Source: Neodontobutis hainanensis (lineage: Eukaryota; Chordata; Actinopteri; Gobiiformes; Odontobutidae). From it: a stretch of DNA of 64,000 nt. This document shows, one piece after another, positions 1-10,600 of the stretch. The position numbers and the translations under genes were made by a program. The notes beneath the pieces are model-generated. The model was not told the DNA's origin. It saw only the letters and a program-made list of their open reading frames with translations, and searched no databases. The DNA is taken from NCBI GenBank assembly GCA_024349245.1, contig JALDNG010000022.1, positions 6,028,001-6,092,000 of the forward strand. Reading direction: 5' to 3'. Each line of letters starts with the position of its first letter. Position 1 is the first letter of the stretch.

Positions 1-360
1 TTACACTAGAACAAAGTGGCACAGATTCTCATACCTACATTTGTAGATGAAGCATATCCAACCTGATGTGAGGCAATGGCACCCTCTTGTGGTCAAAAAC
101 TAGACCTATTTTAAGCTGATGACGTCTTCTTGACTTGACTGGGGAAATACATACGCAATAAATGAATCATTTAATTCACTTGCTATTACTCAGTCATTCT
201 TTTTTTTACATAACTGACTTGGAAAGTTCAAAAATAAAAGCTTTAAAGTTTCCACAGCTTTCAAAGGTCAGTTATGCCCAATGATGTAGGTTTCATTTAT
301 ATAGACTTGTCATCTTCACAAGCATCATACAAAACCTGAAAGCAAGGACTAGTGTTGTAG
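1..360 (+). repeat. 3' flank of an upstream cluster unit (paralogous block)
   Basis: This stretch is nearly identical to 20626-20985, the DNA just downstream of gene B1, and is recognisably related to 14758-15100, 35265-35345 and 45120-45210. It therefore looks like the 3' flank of another B- or C-type protease gene lying upstream of the window. No coding sequence is visible in it. Confidence 0.75.
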
Positions 361-1947
361 AAGATAAGCTGTAAACATGTCTTCCCAACTCTTCAGACAA
401 GGATCTGTAAAAACATCCACACTATGACAACAAACACAAATTTGCGACACACAAAGCAGAAAATTTATATGACACAGCTATTATTTGTTTTAATTGTGTA
501 CCAAAATCAACTAAATAATTAAATGTTATTGACATTATTTTATATTAAAATCATTTAATAATTATTCAATTGTGTAATTCTTCAGAATTACTTACCTAAT
601 GAGATTTTTAAACAAAATATTTTCCTGTCATTGTCATGTCCATACCAGTTCACCTAAAATACTTTACAAAGTGTTTATTTCAACACTGAAGCTCTCAGCA
701 ACTAAACAATGACAAGACATGTACTTTACGTGAGACACTTGTATACACAGAGGAGGGTATCTTAAACAATGTAATATTTATCAAACCTTCACTGCCCTCA
801 TATTGTACACATATTGTTTATGCTCAGCGTTGTGTCACATGGGAAAATAAAAAAACCTTTGGAAAAATAATCAGTTTTTGTGGACCTGTGGACATTGTCT
901 AAAACCTACATCCATGGAAGCTTTCCCTTCTCTCTGCAACAAGCCTGGCCAGGGCCAATGCTTGTTGCATAATAGAACAATTTCAAAACTTCAACAATAA
1001 TGAAATCCTCCTCTTTCTTCATCCATTGACCAGAAGTTTACACAAGCTGATCCAATGTATGCGTGGCCTTGTAATACATCATTTTAAATATGAACACACA
1101 ACAAACAATATAAATAGACAAATCATATAACACAGTCAGTGACAACTTTCACATGGTACATTTTGTAGGTCATACAGGTTTAAGCTAACCTTACCAGACT
1201 CATTGTGCAGCATTAGTCAGAGCCTCTTTAGACAATTTATTTTCTTCCAAAATCTGTAAGACACAAGTTTCAGACAATATCTAAATTACTTAAGAAATAT
1301 AATCTTACACTTAATATCTGAAAACAATGGACTATTAGCATGCATTTGTCAGCTTAAACCCGACAAAGTTCATTTTTTTGGTGCATCATACTACTGCTAC
1401 TAACCCCCCCTCCCTCTGTCCCCCTCTGTCGACCTCTGTACACACTAATGACTGCTGAGTGGCAGGAAGTACTTTATGACAATACTATGAATAGAGATTA
1501 CTACTGCATGTTGAGGTGGAGGGGAAAGCAGTATTATTTACTCAGGCACATTGCAATTACAATAAGGCATTGTTCTTGGTCTGCAGCGGGGTCAGCAACA
1601 GAAAAGAAAAATAGAATAAAATAAACAAACCTCTATTACTGTATGTTTGTTTTCTGTCTTCAGTATGTGTATTTGTATTCATTATACTTTGAATATCTTG
1701 TATTTTATTTGAAATAAAAAGAAATGTCTTTGCTGCCGTGCTATCAGTCTGTGGCTTCGAAGGGCTGTGTCAAAATGTAACCAGCCACATTTCCGTTAAT
1801 CTTCAATGATTTCTTTATCAGCCGTTGTGATCCACTTGCATGCAAAAAGAGTCACACAAGATGGTAAATACTTCCCAGAAACTGATCAGAAGATAAGACG
1901 TATGTAGTTATGTAAATAGAAAAATTATATTTATTTAATAAACTTGC

Positions 1948-1948
<1 letters not shown>
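361..1948. other. Non-coding flank, partly duplicated at 57.9-58.9 kb
   Basis: I see no gene here. Two parts recur near the other end of the window: about 150-480 matches about 57905-58220, and about 1514-1905 matches about 58488-58880, both clearly diverged. The middle part (about 480-1510) is AT-rich and has no recognisable feature. Confidence 0.5.
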
Positions 1949-1979
<31 letters not shown>

Positions 1980-2216
1980 CTTTATGTTTATATAGTGCTT
2001 TTCCACCTACTGTAGTAGGCACTCAAAGCGCTTTACATACATTAAACTATTTACCAGTGTTACAGAACACCACTGGAGGAAATGAAGGTTAAGTGTCTTG
2101 CCCAAGGACACAACGGCAGTATGTAGGGAGAGCGGGATGTTATGATGTTTTGGGATGTTTCGAGCGGGGATTGAACCGTCCACCTGCCGCTCTACCCACT
2201 GAGCTACTGCTCTCTA
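1949..2216 (-). mobile_element. tRNA-derived SINE, minus orientation
   Basis: Read on the minus strand, the element starts with a tRNA-like head. The pol III A box is the complement of 2196-2206 (TAGCTCAGTGG) and the B box is the complement of 2167-2177 (GGTTCAATCCC); both fit the consensus. A body typical of fish SINEs follows, and it ends in a TTA microsatellite tail, seen on the + strand as ATA repeats from about 1949. It is a SINE head and not a tRNA gene, because no tRNA 3' half or anticodon arm can be folded. Confidence 0.8.
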
Positions 2217-3091
2217 CTTTGCATCACCAAACATAATTTTTTCTCCTGTGTGAGGAAGAGAGAATACAACTTATATAGTTATATACACTCAACGCTCTTA
2301 TTGAAATATTCATTGATCCAAAATAATCTATTTGCAACAAACCTCAACTCTTACACTAGCCATGTTGCATAAAACTCCAGGAGTGACACAGACAAGACAC
2401 TTTTTTTCTCAGATGACTAGTAAACTACACAAAGTCAGTGCACATCTTCCCCCAACTCCTAAACTCTCTGTCAAAACCTTAAACAGCAACACTTTAGTTT
2501 AAAAAAAGTTATTTCTATACAACAAACAGTATATAAATGCAATACTTTCAATATTTGCTTTGAATTCTGATGTCAGTTTTGTTAAGCAACAAAATACATT
2601 TATCTAAAATTATACTCATAGATTTTTAACTGCATAAAGCTTGAAACATCTGTCAATTATTTTACACAAGTCTTTACTCACAAATTATTGACATGAATAA
2701 TGCTTGAAGTGGAAGTGCAGTGGAATATTTCTGTGGTTCAAAACCCACAGAATTCAAAGAACTGTAACATGTTCCAAACCACAACACTGCAGAAGATTTT
2801 ATGCACTGACTCCTTTCATTTATTTTTTATTTTAGAATATAGTATTTGTAAACATTAGCTCTATGTGAAATCTTAAAGGCTTAAACATTTTAATGCATAA
2901 TTAATGCCTTTTATAAATGGACTTGAAGGACACAAATGAGTCGGTGAGTCTGTCTCGTGCACACTGCTGTAGTTTTACACTGCTTGATACAGGGCCACCA
3001 AGATATTGTGATAACTGATACATACATGCTAACTCTAACACACAAGAATTAATGTCCATGTGATCTCTGTCTACATTATTTATGGTGCAAC
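2217..3091 (+). other. Upstream flank of gene A1
   Basis: This is a conserved non-coding 5' flank. Related sequence precedes the other A genes, for example about 9715-10520, 15360-16360, 30600-31020 and 51480-52340. No open gene is supported here. Confidence 0.6.
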
Positions 3092-3136
3092 AGATAAAGA
3101 TCACTGCTGATGAAACACAAGTGGACCTGTATAAAA
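3092..3136 (+). promoter_or_regulatory. Core promoter of A1 (GATA site plus TATA box)
   Basis: A TATA box (TATAAAA) lies at 3130-3136, about 36 nt before the first ATG, implying a very short 5' leader. An AGATAA motif fitting the GATA-factor consensus lies at 3092-3097. The segment between them, including GCTGATGAAACAC, is nearly invariant in all A copies. That GATA factors drive granule-protease genes is known for mammals. Its relevance here is inferred. Confidence 0.7.
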
Positions 3137-3171
3137 GTTCAGATTTCCAGTGTAACAACTGTGGCAGTGGA

Positions 3172-4251
3172 ATGATGCGACGTCTACAATACATCCGGCT
3201 GTTCCTCATTCTCATGAGTCTGGGGGATAATGGTAAGTTTAACAAATCGTGCTGCTTTATTTATGCTAATAATGGACTAATCTCAATGGACTTTCTTCAT
3301 TGTAGTGCTTGGGAGTGTAATTGTAAATGGGGATAGGGTCCCAGATAATGCCATGCAGTATATGGCCTCTGTGCAGAGCATTTTTGCTCATGTTTGTGGA
3401 GGGTTCCTTGTGAGTGAAGACTTTGTACTCACTGCGGCACACTGTTTGGACGAGTAAGTGACAATTACTTCTTTAGTAGAAGTGTTACTTTTACTTTTCT
3501 AACATCTCTCCATGTGGTCTCCTTTAGTCAGCCTGTAAGAGTTGTCCTTGGCAACCACAATCTCAATCATGCCAACACTGGACAAAAGATCAACATTGAG
3601 AAAAAAATCAGGCACCCGTCCTATGAAAATATTGGCTCTGGTGATGACCTCATGCTCCTAAAAGTATGAACTGGAAAAGATTTGTTACAAATACATACTG
3701 TATATTGTTTAGAATAAAAAGTGACATTGTGGTTTTATTACTGTTCTTCCAGCTAAGTCAGAAAGCTGTGCTGGGAAATGGAATTCAAAAAATAAAACTT
3801 CCAGACCCTGGCATGAATGTAGAGGTGGATGAGTTGTGCCAGGTGGCTGGATGGGGGGCTACTCACAGAAACAGTGGAAATGTCAAAGAGCTGATGGCAA
3901 CAGACGTGTCTATTATAGACACAGATACCTGTAAAGATCAATGGGAAGGCCTTCCTGACAATGTTATCTGTGCAGGCGGCTCCTCAACAGGCAGAGGATT
4001 CTGTCAGGTTTGTAAGAACAATGTAAAAGGATTGTGTCCAAAGTCACTTATTAAACAATTCACGACAAAATGATCCATTCTGTTTTCAGGGTGACTCTGG
4101 AGGCCCTCTAGTGTGCAGAGAGACTGCAGTTGGTGTTGTGTCCTTCAATCGACATCGCAACTGTGATTATAATAACAATGTGCCAAATGTCTACGTTGAC
4201 ATTTCAAAATACCTTCTTTGGATCAATGAAGTCATCACCAATAACAAATAA
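3172..4251 (+). CDS. A1: granzyme/mast-cell-protease-like serine protease
   Basis: Five exons: 3172-3232, 3306-3453, 3528-3663, 3753-4007 and 4090-4251. All junctions are GT-AG and in frame, giving 253 residues. Residues 1-24 are a signal peptide (Arg-Arg then LFLILMSLG). The mature chain probably starts at IVNG (residue 26) after a Ser-Val dipeptide. The triad is His66 (LTAAHC), Asp110 (DDLMLL) and Ser203 (GDSGGP). Eight cysteines fit pairs 42-58, 136-201, 168-182 and 191-220 (chymotrypsin numbering). The S1 pocket reads Gly189-Phe190 with Asn216 and Asn226, so tryptic or granzyme-A-like activity is unlikely. The likely role is a secreted or granule-stored leukocyte protease. The TATA box and exon phases decide the start; a second ATG follows the first immediately. 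A polyadenylation signal, AATAAA, lies at 4298-4303. The substrate is unknown. Confidence 0.88.
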
Positions 4252-4259
4252 AGTGATGA

Positions 4260-4926
4260 TCAAAAATGTGCTTTGATGTATGGAGAGCAAATTTTTAAAT
4301 AAAATGATTAATATATTCAACTTGTATTTTTTATTGGTCTGAGGAACAGCTTTGGGCATAAGGCACAGTACACCTCAGAAATTTCCTTCCATGGATCAAA
4401 AGTACCCTTAAGTAGCAAAATTATTAAATATGACGACATAAGGGACATCTTCCTTGTCTTTTGGATTTAGCACTGTGACATTTTCTGTTTTAAAGTATTT
4501 TGAGATACTTACATTCTATTAATTTCAATGCTTTTATTGTGTATAATGTTGTAATTTTTAATGTTGTAGAGCACTTAGGTCAACTTTAGTGGTTGTAAAT
4601 GTGCTATACAAATAAAGGTTGAATGCTTGATTGAGCCATATATCAAAAATTACATTTACTTATCTAACGTTTTTGATCAATGATAAAAAAGCTAAACCAA
4701 AGAAAACTGATCCACACATACACTCTGCGATGAACATGGAACCATATTTAATAGCTTGTGTAAGGTCTTTGCAGTAAAATGATGACAAAATCCATTTTAG
4801 AACTTGTGTAAATGTTTTGTACAAATCAAGTTAACCAGGTCTACCTAGACAGATCTCTAAAAATAAGTAATCGTTTCATTTAAAAATAGTCTAAGCAGGC
4901 CAAGCCCTTAATTGAATAAGGTGATA
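4260..4926. other. A1-B intergenic region
   Basis: This is the A-type 3' flank shared with 11690-12180, 17530-18060, 32190-32590 and 53570-53910. I see no gene in it. Confidence 0.5.
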
Positions 4927-4931
4927 CTAAC

Positions 4932-5530
4932 TGTTACATGCAAGGGGGGATTTGTCTCTGCCTCCCTGCTTCTGTCTTTCCTCCTCCCCTATCTGCTCTC
5001 AGGTGCTGTGAGTGGAACCTGTTAGCCCCACCCTGATTGAATAACTTACCACCTGCAGCAATCAATCGGTGCCTGGAGCAGGATTTAAAAAGGAGGCGCC
5101 ATGAGCTGCAGGTGCTCTCTCTCTCACATTGGTTGAATGTTTTTTGTATTTGTAAATGCCTTGTTGTTGGTTTGGAGGTTGGCAGGTGAGTGGGCACAAC
5201 ACGTAGTGAATTTCTGTTTAGTCCCACTAGGTTTATTGGTTGGTGCCACCCTTGTATGTTTTGTGTAAAGACCTTCTTTATTTCAGTTAGACTAGGCCTT
5301 TTTTGTTTCTTGTTTTATTTTCTGAGAGTAGTTATTGAGTTTAGGCTCTGTTTTGTTATATTTGGTTCTTTGATTTGGCCCAACTGTTAAGCCTTCCTCT
5401 CTCTACTTTGTTTGGGTGTTTTATTTTTGTATGTGTTTGGACACCAATAAAAGCCAAACACCGAAGCCCTATGACCCTGACTCGGATTGTCTTTCACTAA
5501 ATTTGTCTTCATTTAACTGAGGACATAACA
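4932..5530 (+). mobile_element. Solo LTR with perfect 5-bp target-site duplication
   Basis: The element begins TGTTA and ends TAACA, a perfect 5-bp terminal inverted repeat with the canonical TG...CA ends. It is flanked by identical CTAAC at 4927-4931 and 5531-5535. Within its 599 bp there is a TATA-like TTTAAAAA near 5083 and an AATAAA near 5446, in the order expected for U3-R-U5. No internal retroelement sequence adjoins it, so it is best read as a solo LTR left by LTR-LTR recombination. The superfamily cannot be assigned from the sequence alone; 5-bp duplications are usual for Gypsy/Copia/BEL and occur in some endogenous retroviruses. Confidence 0.85.
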
Positions 5531-5535
5531 CTAAC

Positions 5536-6221
5536 AATGATTAAAATACTTCTCTGACCTATTATCTAGATGTGGTTCATATGCTGGATGTGTCATTTTG
5601 ACTCTCAGACAGGAAACATTGGTGCATGAATGTATGTAACTACACAGTAAAATGCAGACAATAAATAAACTTTATTGAGCATATATTGACTTTATATTAA
5701 CATGCAAAAAAGATGCAATAAAAATAACAATATTCCAAGCTTTGTCATCATAATGATGTGATGATGACCCATTATTAACTCGGCACATAAAAACTTTAGA
5801 GGATGAAGAGACCAGTTACACAAAGTAAAATATTGTGAAAGATGTAACTGCACTGACTCTAAAGAGGAGTCACGGATTAGAGAAATGAACTCAGCTGCTC
5901 ACTCTTTACCAGAACAGCTACATGAGCATGAACGCACAGAGGATGAGGGTTAAACAGGTGAAGCTGAGGTCACTGAAGGAATAAATTATTTTAATAGTCT
6001 TGAATGGTCTCTGATCTCTGACCAGTGGGAGAGTAATGAGGCCAAATGTCTGTTAATGGTTCGATCAGTTCTCTCAACTTTATTTCAGGATGACACAAGC
6101 TTTTATTCAGTGTGGCAAACATCTCCATTTCTTTGTATCTCCACTATACGTTTATAAGCGAAGCTAAGAGTCTTTTTAAAGCCTAAAATGAACTAAATCC
6201 ATTTTCCACAATGTTTCCTAG
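5536..6221 (+). other. B-gene promoter-flank remnant without exons 1-2
   Basis: The part from about 5690 to 5975 matches the 5' flank of B1-B3 and includes one degenerate copy of the 70-bp promoter minisatellite (about 5899-5955). The TATA box, exon 1 and exon 2 are absent. The sequence passes into unrelated DNA and then into exon 3. Confidence 0.65.
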
Positions 6222-6468
6222 TAATCCCCAAAGTGTCGTTCTCAGCAGTCACAATCTTAGTAAAGTGGATGATGAGACAATGAGATATGAGATAAAGAAA
6301 TGCAAATACCCATTAAAAGAAAATACTCATGCTCGTGATCCTGGCATCATGCTCCTCAAAGTAAGTAGCCATCTATAACAAATACTTCAGTTGGAAGGAA
6401 CAGTGATTGTATACTTCTGATGATCCCCAGCTGTCTCGGAAAGCTCCTGTCAAACCAGTGCCATTACA
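6222..6468 (+). pseudogene. B-lineage protease remnant (exon 3 plus start of exon 4)
   Basis: Exon 3 (6222-6360) keeps its splice sites and full 139-nt length. The catalytic Asp codon has changed to Gly: the residues before IMLLK read Asp-Pro-Gly where intact B genes read Val-Pro-Asp. Exon 4 starts at 6431 but breaks off after about 38 nt into repeat DNA. Exons 1, 2 and 5 are missing. It is a dead relic of the B partner of A1. Confidence 0.85.
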
Positions 6469-6984
6469 ATGTATTTTAAGTTATATAACAAAACAAACAC
6501 ATTAGCACCCACTGCACAAAAAACACAGGAGCTGTCCACTTTTTTCAACTTTAACAAATGAACTGGACTGACACACGCAGTTTGAAGCTATATAAAAGAA
6601 CAGATCTCTTTTGTTTTTACCATGCTACAAGTGCTCAATTAATTCAGAGGCCATTAATGACAAACAATGTTATTTTTTTCTGTCTCCGCGCAGCATCTCC
6701 ATATGATACCTGCAGCTTGTTTCTTTTTGCTAATTGGTCAGTGATCTGTGTTTCTATTGTCTACCTGTAAATTATAATTACCTTATGCAACTACAGTTCT
6801 ATGAGTATGTGCAAAGCCCACCTACGGGTCAAGCCTCAAGACCCCAGTATCTATGATCAGGGGACAGACCACCTCTCTCAAGATCATCCATCCAGCCCTA
6901 ACATGGCTGCACAGATGTGGTGGGTGGGGGATGCTCCGGGTCCCTCTGCTAAGATCTGTCCAGTCCAAGCCTCTCTCATGGAAC

Positions 6985-7345
6985 ACCTTAAAAGGTCTTT
7001 GAGTAAGGGCGCCGCCATACGCCGATATACAGCGAAATATAGCGATATTCCGCCGTCCACCAGGGGGCAGGCTCCAAAAGCAAAAAAATAAGAAGAAATC
7101 CAATAGCAACTTTACAAGTGTAAAAATTATGTTTACAGCCTGGTACAAAAGATGGCTTCGGTCTCTAGAGCTAAGTTTTTACTACATGACAACTCTGTTT
7201 GTGCTATCTGGAAACTATTGTTTTACTATGCAGTAAAAGTGGAAAAGCCCAGATAAACAGTAACCGCCATTTTATTGCCCTGTGGCAAGGACAATATTGG
7301 TGAATAGGGGATCAATGGGTGTAAGTTGTCTATAGTGTATACTGT
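6985..7345 (+). repeat. Anonymous ~360-bp interspersed repeat
   Basis: The segment runs from the GGCGCCGCCAT motif through to the text around ATTGGTGAATAGGGGAT. It recurs in the same orientation at about 23470-23840 and inverted at 51722-52085, with a short related piece near 26140-26230. I cannot place it in a known family; it has no coding potential. Confidence 0.6.
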
Positions 7346-7379
7346 CATTGGTCCAGTCCCTGTATGACCGGATTGACGG

Positions 7380-8190
7380 AAGTAAGTCAGATTTTTTTCT
7401 GGTGCATGTTGGACTCCGGCAGGGCTGCCCTTACACATCGGTTCTGTTCATTATCTTTATGGACAGGATTTCTAGGCACACATGATTTAGTTTCTGCTTC
7501 TTGCAGATAATGTCATGTTGGCTCCATCAAGCCAGGACCTTCCACATGCACTGGAATAGTTTGCAGCCGAGTGTGAAGCAGCTGGGATGAGATTCAGCAC
7601 CTCCAAGTCTGAGGCCATGATTTTTGCCGGAAAAGGTCGGTGGTGAGCTCCTGCCTCAAGAGGTGGAGTTCAAGTATCTTGGGGTCTTGTTCACGAGTGA
7701 GGGAAGAAGGGAGCGGGAGGTTGACAGATGGATTGGGGCTGCTTCTGCAGTGATGCAGACGATGTATCCGTCTGTCGTGGTGAAGAAGGAGCTGAGCTGC
7801 AAGACAAAGCTCTTGATTTACCGGTCAATCTACGTTCCTACCCTCACCTATGGTAAGAAGTTGTGGGTCATGACCGAAAGGACATGATCCTGGATACAGG
7901 CGGCCAAAATGAGCTTTCTCCATAGGGCGGCAGCTGCTCCCTTAGAGATAGGGTGAAGAGCTTGGCCACTCGGAAGGAGCTTAAAGTAGAGCCGCTGCTC
8001 CTCCACATCGACAGGAGTCAGCTAAAGTGGCTCGAGCAACTCTTCTGGATGCCTTCCTGAGGAGGGGTTCCTGGCGCGTCCCACCGAGAGAAATCCCCGG
8101 TGAAGACCTAGGGCAGGTTGGTGGGACTATGTCTCTCGGCTGGCCTGGGAACGCCTCGGTATCCCTCCGGAAGAGCAGAGTCTAGAGAGG
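7380..8190 (+). mobile_element. LINE 3' fragment, reverse transcriptase C-terminal part (RTE/Rex-like)
   Basis: The + strand carries broken reverse-transcriptase sequence: a degenerate active-site region (the Y/FADD box reads LADN near 7500), then FKYLGVLFTSEG (about 7670-7700), RWIGAASAVMQTMY and IYRSIYVPTLTYG. This is typical of abundant fish APE-type LINEs. Several frameshifts and stops make it inactive. The same family is present on the minus strand at 12780-13750 and 60085-62390. The clade name is tentative. Confidence 0.75.
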
Positions 8191-8234
8191 AGAGACTGAA
8201 CATCTCTGTACAAAGTAAAAGTGGCTCATTTTCC

Positions 8235-8515
8235 GCTTTCCCCACAGTTCACACAGTTGTTGTGTCCTTGGGCAAGACACTAAACCCTTTTTGCCTCTAG
8301 TGTCTGGTGATGGTCGGCGAGTCCGTAGGCGCAAAATGGCTGCCCTGTCAGTCTGCTTTGTCAGTCTGCCCCAGGACAGCTGTGGTTACAGCTGTAGCTT
8401 ACCACCACCAGTGTGTGACTGTGCTTCACATATCCATGAATAATGGATATGTGAAGCATCTTTGGGTATCTTGAAAACTGCTATATAAGTAATATGCATT
8501 ATCATTAGGCCCGAG
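8235..8515 (+). mobile_element. SINE-like 3' tail
   Basis: The segment includes TTGGGCAAGACACTAAACCC near 8270 and ends with a CTATATAAGTAATATGCATT tail before ATTATCATTA. This layout is common to fish SINE tails. It directly follows the LINE fragment and recurs at about 24725-25005. Confidence 0.6.
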
Positions 8516-8922
8516 CCGCTGATAACCGGGAGGACCTATTGTTTTTTTGCTCAAATTATTAATTAATTTATTTATTTATTCTGCAAAATGATCCTCAATT
8601 TGACCCAGTGAACATGCGCAAAAAGTCATTTTTATTGGGCCAAAAGTTCAAGGTCAGTGAAAAATTTATGTATTTGAAGTCAACGAAAAAAAAAATATGA
8701 AAAATGACTCAGTGGCGACCCCTAGAAAAGTCAAAATACATTGGGCCTATGGAAAGTGAAAGTACATTTTTTTCCAATGTAGAAATACAAAACTTGGTAC
8801 ATCCTTAGGACACCTCAGGGCAAACAGCCTAAACTCAACAGGAAGTCCACCATGTGGGGTGAAAGGAGCGACCACGTAAATCGCACCCCTTACGCCAAAG
8901 GATTCAACTCATTGTGTTTAAA
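8516..8922. repeat. AT-rich interspersed repeat of unknown family
   Basis: The segment starts AGGCCCGAGCCGCTGATAAC and contains poly-T and poly-A runs. It is shared with 25006-25312. No coding sequence and no clear terminal repeats can be seen. Confidence 0.4.
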
Positions 8923-10079
8923 TCTAAATGGCCCCAAATTTGGTGAGTATCATAGTGCCAACAAAAGTTGTCATTTTGTTTTTTGATACATTTGTGGCTG
9001 TGGTCGTAATGAGCCTGTGAAGAGGCAGCCATTTCTTTGTGAAATTAATGCCATTTACCAATTGCCAGGATCCTTCCTTTGGAGGAGGCTCCTCTAAAGC
9101 CACGACTAGAGTCTTGGAAAACTCCTCACAATCTTTTGGAACTGGCAAACTTGTTATTTTAGACAACTAATATTTACATTTTTACTTTTTAACAGGGGGG
9201 TGCAGCACTTTCTGAGTCATTGCTAATCTTCAGCCTGTACCTTGTTTTTCTTGCATTAGCCCAAGCATAATCGATTATTTTCAAAAGTTCAGACAGATCC
9301 CAGGAAAACCAGGGAATGTGGAGACCTTTAACTCTAAATTACAAGGTGGTGTAGCAGGCCCCAGCAGTAGCACAGGCCCGAGGTGATGAAGCAGGCTCCA
9401 TCCAGAAGAAGATTCAAGCAGTAGCACAGGCCCGGTTATTTGACATTACCGTGAAGTTTACGCTTTAAAGCACAAAATGCAATCCTCCGAAAACATGTGT
9501 GTGTATTTAATATGTGTGTATTTAATACGTGTTTGTATTTAAAAAAAGTGTCTTTGATGCCGTGTTACCTGTGGCTAAGACGGTGGCTTCAAAGAACTGT
9601 GTCAAAATGTAACTAGCCACATATCTGTTAATCATAACTGAAATAACAAGTTGGTGATTACTCTCCACAATCTGATGTATGTGAATAGAAAAACAATATG
9701 TATATTTATTTAATAAATTTGGATCACCAAACAAGTTTTTTTCTGTTTGTGAAAGAGAGAAGACAACAACTCTAATAATTAGGGTATACACTAGTTATAG
9801 TACACAACGCTCTAATTGCAAATTGCCTTGACCCAAATACATGTCAAATACTTCATTTGCAACAAACTTCAACTCATACACTAGCCATGTTGCAAAAAAC
9901 TCTGGAGTTACACAGGCAAGACACTTTTTTTTTCTAGATGACTAGTAAGATAAACAAAGTAAGTTGCACAGCTTCCCCCAACTCCTAAACTCTCTGTCAA
10001 AACTTTAAACTAAAGCTCCCACACTTTATCAGAGTTCAGTTAAAATAAACATATATACAACAGAATATAAAGTACATCT
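8923..10079. other. Non-coding flank upstream of A2
   Basis: No gene is visible. A short direct repeat (AGCAGTAGCACAGGCCCG) occurs at about 9363 and 9418. From about 9548 onward the sequence resembles A-gene 5' flank, related to about 1720-1900 and 2330-2470. Confidence 0.4.
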
Positions 10080-10350
10080 GGAGAGTATTTACACAGCTAC
10101 ACTTTTTTCACATTTTTTGTTACAGCCTTATTCCAAAATGGATAAAATATTTCCTCAAAATTCTTTAAACAATACTCTACTACATAATGACTGCATGACA
10201 CAGTTTGTTTGAAATTGTTGCAAATTTATTCAAAATAAAAAACAAAAAAAGCCCATGTGCGTAAGTATTTACAGCCTTTGCCACAACACTCAAAATTTAG
10301 CTCAGGTAAATATTTTTTCTATTGATCATCATTGAGATGTTTCTACAACT
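10080..10350 (+). mobile_element. Tc1/mariner-like terminal fragment
   Basis: This segment is related, in inverse orientation, to 15575-15908 and 21450-21783. It includes the string ACAGCCTTATTCCAAAATGG, characteristic of Tc1-like elements common in fish. Only a non-coding end is present. Confidence 0.65.
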
Positions 10351-10519
10351 TGTTTTCAAAAGCCTTTTATAAATGAACTGAAAGGACACAAATGAGTCAG
10401 TGAGTCTATCTGGTGCACACTGCCAGTATTTTTACACTTCATGCTACGGGGGGCACCAAGAGATTCTGAGAAAGTGTAAATGCCCATGTGACCTCAGTCT
10501 AGACTATTTACAGGACAAC

Positions 10520-10564
10520 AGATAAAGATCACTGCTGATGAAACACAAGTGGACCTGTATAAAA
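10520..10564 (+). promoter_or_regulatory. Core promoter of A2
   Basis: AGATAA lies at 10520-10525 and TATAAAA at 10558-10564, spaced as in A1. The first ATG is 36 nt past the end of the TATA box. Confidence 0.7.
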
Positions 10565-10600
10565 GTTTCAGATTTTCAGTGTAACAACTGTGGCAGTGGA

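Larger units (their letters stand above)
6345..8822 (+). repeat. 2.5-kb duplicated block, copy 1
   Basis: This block matches 22823-25312 almost base for base. It carries the broken B exon 4, an anonymous repeat, a LINE 3' fragment, a SINE-like tail and an AT-rich repeat. At the right edge the copies diverge abruptly after a shared CACCTCAGGGCAA. The second copy has about ten single-base shortenings of homopolymer runs relative to this one, all before about 24.45 kb. Confidence 0.85.

Noticed and set aside
2160..2216. Possible tRNA gene on the minus strand
   Set aside because: A and B boxes are present, but the rest of a tRNA fold is not; the sequence continues into a SINE body and TTA tail. 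The same holds for the head at 54240-54310.
3082..3336. 84-codon + strand frame over the A1 promoter and exons 1-2, repeated at each A gene
   Set aside because: It runs through the TATA box and intron 1 in a different frame from the protease. Its conservation follows from that of the gene.
3994..4010. Trypsin or granzyme A-type specificity
   Set aside because: The residue six before the catalytic Ser is Gly, not Asp, in every copy.
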